A stretch of 21,627 bases of DNA from Acidilobaceae archaeon (GTDB lineage: Archaea > Thermoproteota > Thermoprotei_A > Sulfolobales > Acidilobaceae): assembly GCA_026985435.1 (NCBI GenBank), contig JALSQL010000002.1, forward strand, positions 1 through 21,627, in the 5' to 3' direction. Numbering within the stretch: the first letter of the stretch is position 1; each line of letters starts with the position of its first letter. The notes below the pieces were generated by a model that saw nothing but the letters and a program-made list of their open reading frames with translations, made no database searches and had not been told where the DNA came from. Below are positions 21,507 through 21,627 of this stretch, piece by piece. A program made the translations under genes and the position numbers.

Positions 21507-21627
21507 GTGGCCCGGTGCATACCCGTTAGCGGGGAGACCCTCGAGAGGGCGGAGCGGCTGGCGGGCCTTCTAGGCCTCCCGGGCCCGGGGGCTGTGGTGG
21601 ACGCTCTTGTTGGAGACGCCTGGGAGA
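21507..21627 (+). CDS. Unrecognised protein, N-terminal part only
   Basis: From a GTG at 21507 the plus strand encodes at least 40 codons to the window end: MARCIPVSGETLERAERLAG, then LLGLPGPGAVVDALVGDAWE. The residue composition, G/C-rich third positions and a helix-like first half look like genuine archaeal coding sequence, and no stop occurs. The same frame is open upstream to a TTG at 21453, after a TAA, so the start is uncertain; the upstream part is Gly/Pro-rich and less convincing. No family can be named from 40 residues. It is divergent from the coiled-coil/nuclease-like gene. Confidence 0.4.
   Translation, partial: MARCIPVSGETLERAERLAGLLGLPGPGAVVDALVGDAWE

Noticed and set aside
1..21627. 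CRISPR arrays, insertion sequences, prophage
   Set aside because: No regularly spaced repeats, transposase or phage motifs were seen; the only direct repeat lies within a coiled-coil gene.

Overview
The window looks like a GC-rich hyperthermophilic archaeon of the Thermoproteota (Crenarchaeota), most like the Desulfurococcales or Aeropyrum relatives. The evidence is heavy AGG/ATA codon use, many GTG and TTG starts, TATA-box promoters about 25 nt before leaderless starts, an archaeal inositol-phosphate synthase, a two-subunit PyrB/PyrI aspartate carbamoyltransferase, and the archaeal siroheme (Ahb) route to heme. The species cannot be named from the sequence alone. Genes are packed tightly. 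Most same-strand neighbours overlap or are separated by under 40 nt, and all four convergent pairs overlap at their 3' ends.

Layout. (1) 1-5.9 kb: a left-truncated thioredoxin-like protein (-), class II fumarase (+), myo-inositol-phosphate synthase (-), a PadR regulator (+), and a three-gene NitT/TauT-type ABC importer (-; binding protein, permease, ATPase). (2) 6-11 kb: de novo pyrimidine synthesis. pyrC-pyrD (+) run head-on into pyrF-pyrE-pyrB-pyrI (-). Together they cover every step from carbamoyl phosphate to UMP; carbamoyl-phosphate synthase is absent. (3) 11-15.5 kb: hemA-hemB-hemL-hemC (-), taking glutamyl-tRNA to hydroxymethylbilane. This run continues into pyrFEBI on the same strand with only a 38-nt gap before pyrF, so an eight-gene hem-pyr transcript is possible. 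(4) 15.6-20.4 kb: a CbiX-like chelatase (+) meets ahbD, a fused ahbA-ahbB, ahbC and precorrin-2 dehydrogenase (-). (5) 20.4-21.6 kb: a frameshifted coiled-coil/PD-(D/E)XK-like protein in visibly more AT-rich DNA, a short non-coding stretch, and the 5' part of an unrecognised gene leaving the right edge.

The heme genes form a nearly complete pathway: HemA and HemL make 5-aminolevulinate, HemB porphobilinogen, HemC hydroxymethylbilane. Uroporphyrinogen-III synthase (HemD) and the SAM methyltransferase making precorrin-2 are not seen. Precorrin-2 dehydrogenase and the CbiX-like protein would then give siroheme, AhbAB would decarboxylate it, AhbC would remove the acetates to give Fe-coproporphyrin III, and AhbD would make heme b.

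The most unusual points are the AhbA-AhbB fusion, the duplicated CbiX-like protein that keeps metal-ligand histidines only in its first half, a PyrD with a class 2 scaffold but a class 1 cysteine, the nuclease-like gene split between its catalytic motifs, and palindromic TATA elements shared by divergent genes. No tRNA, rRNA, CRISPR array or insertion sequence was recognised.
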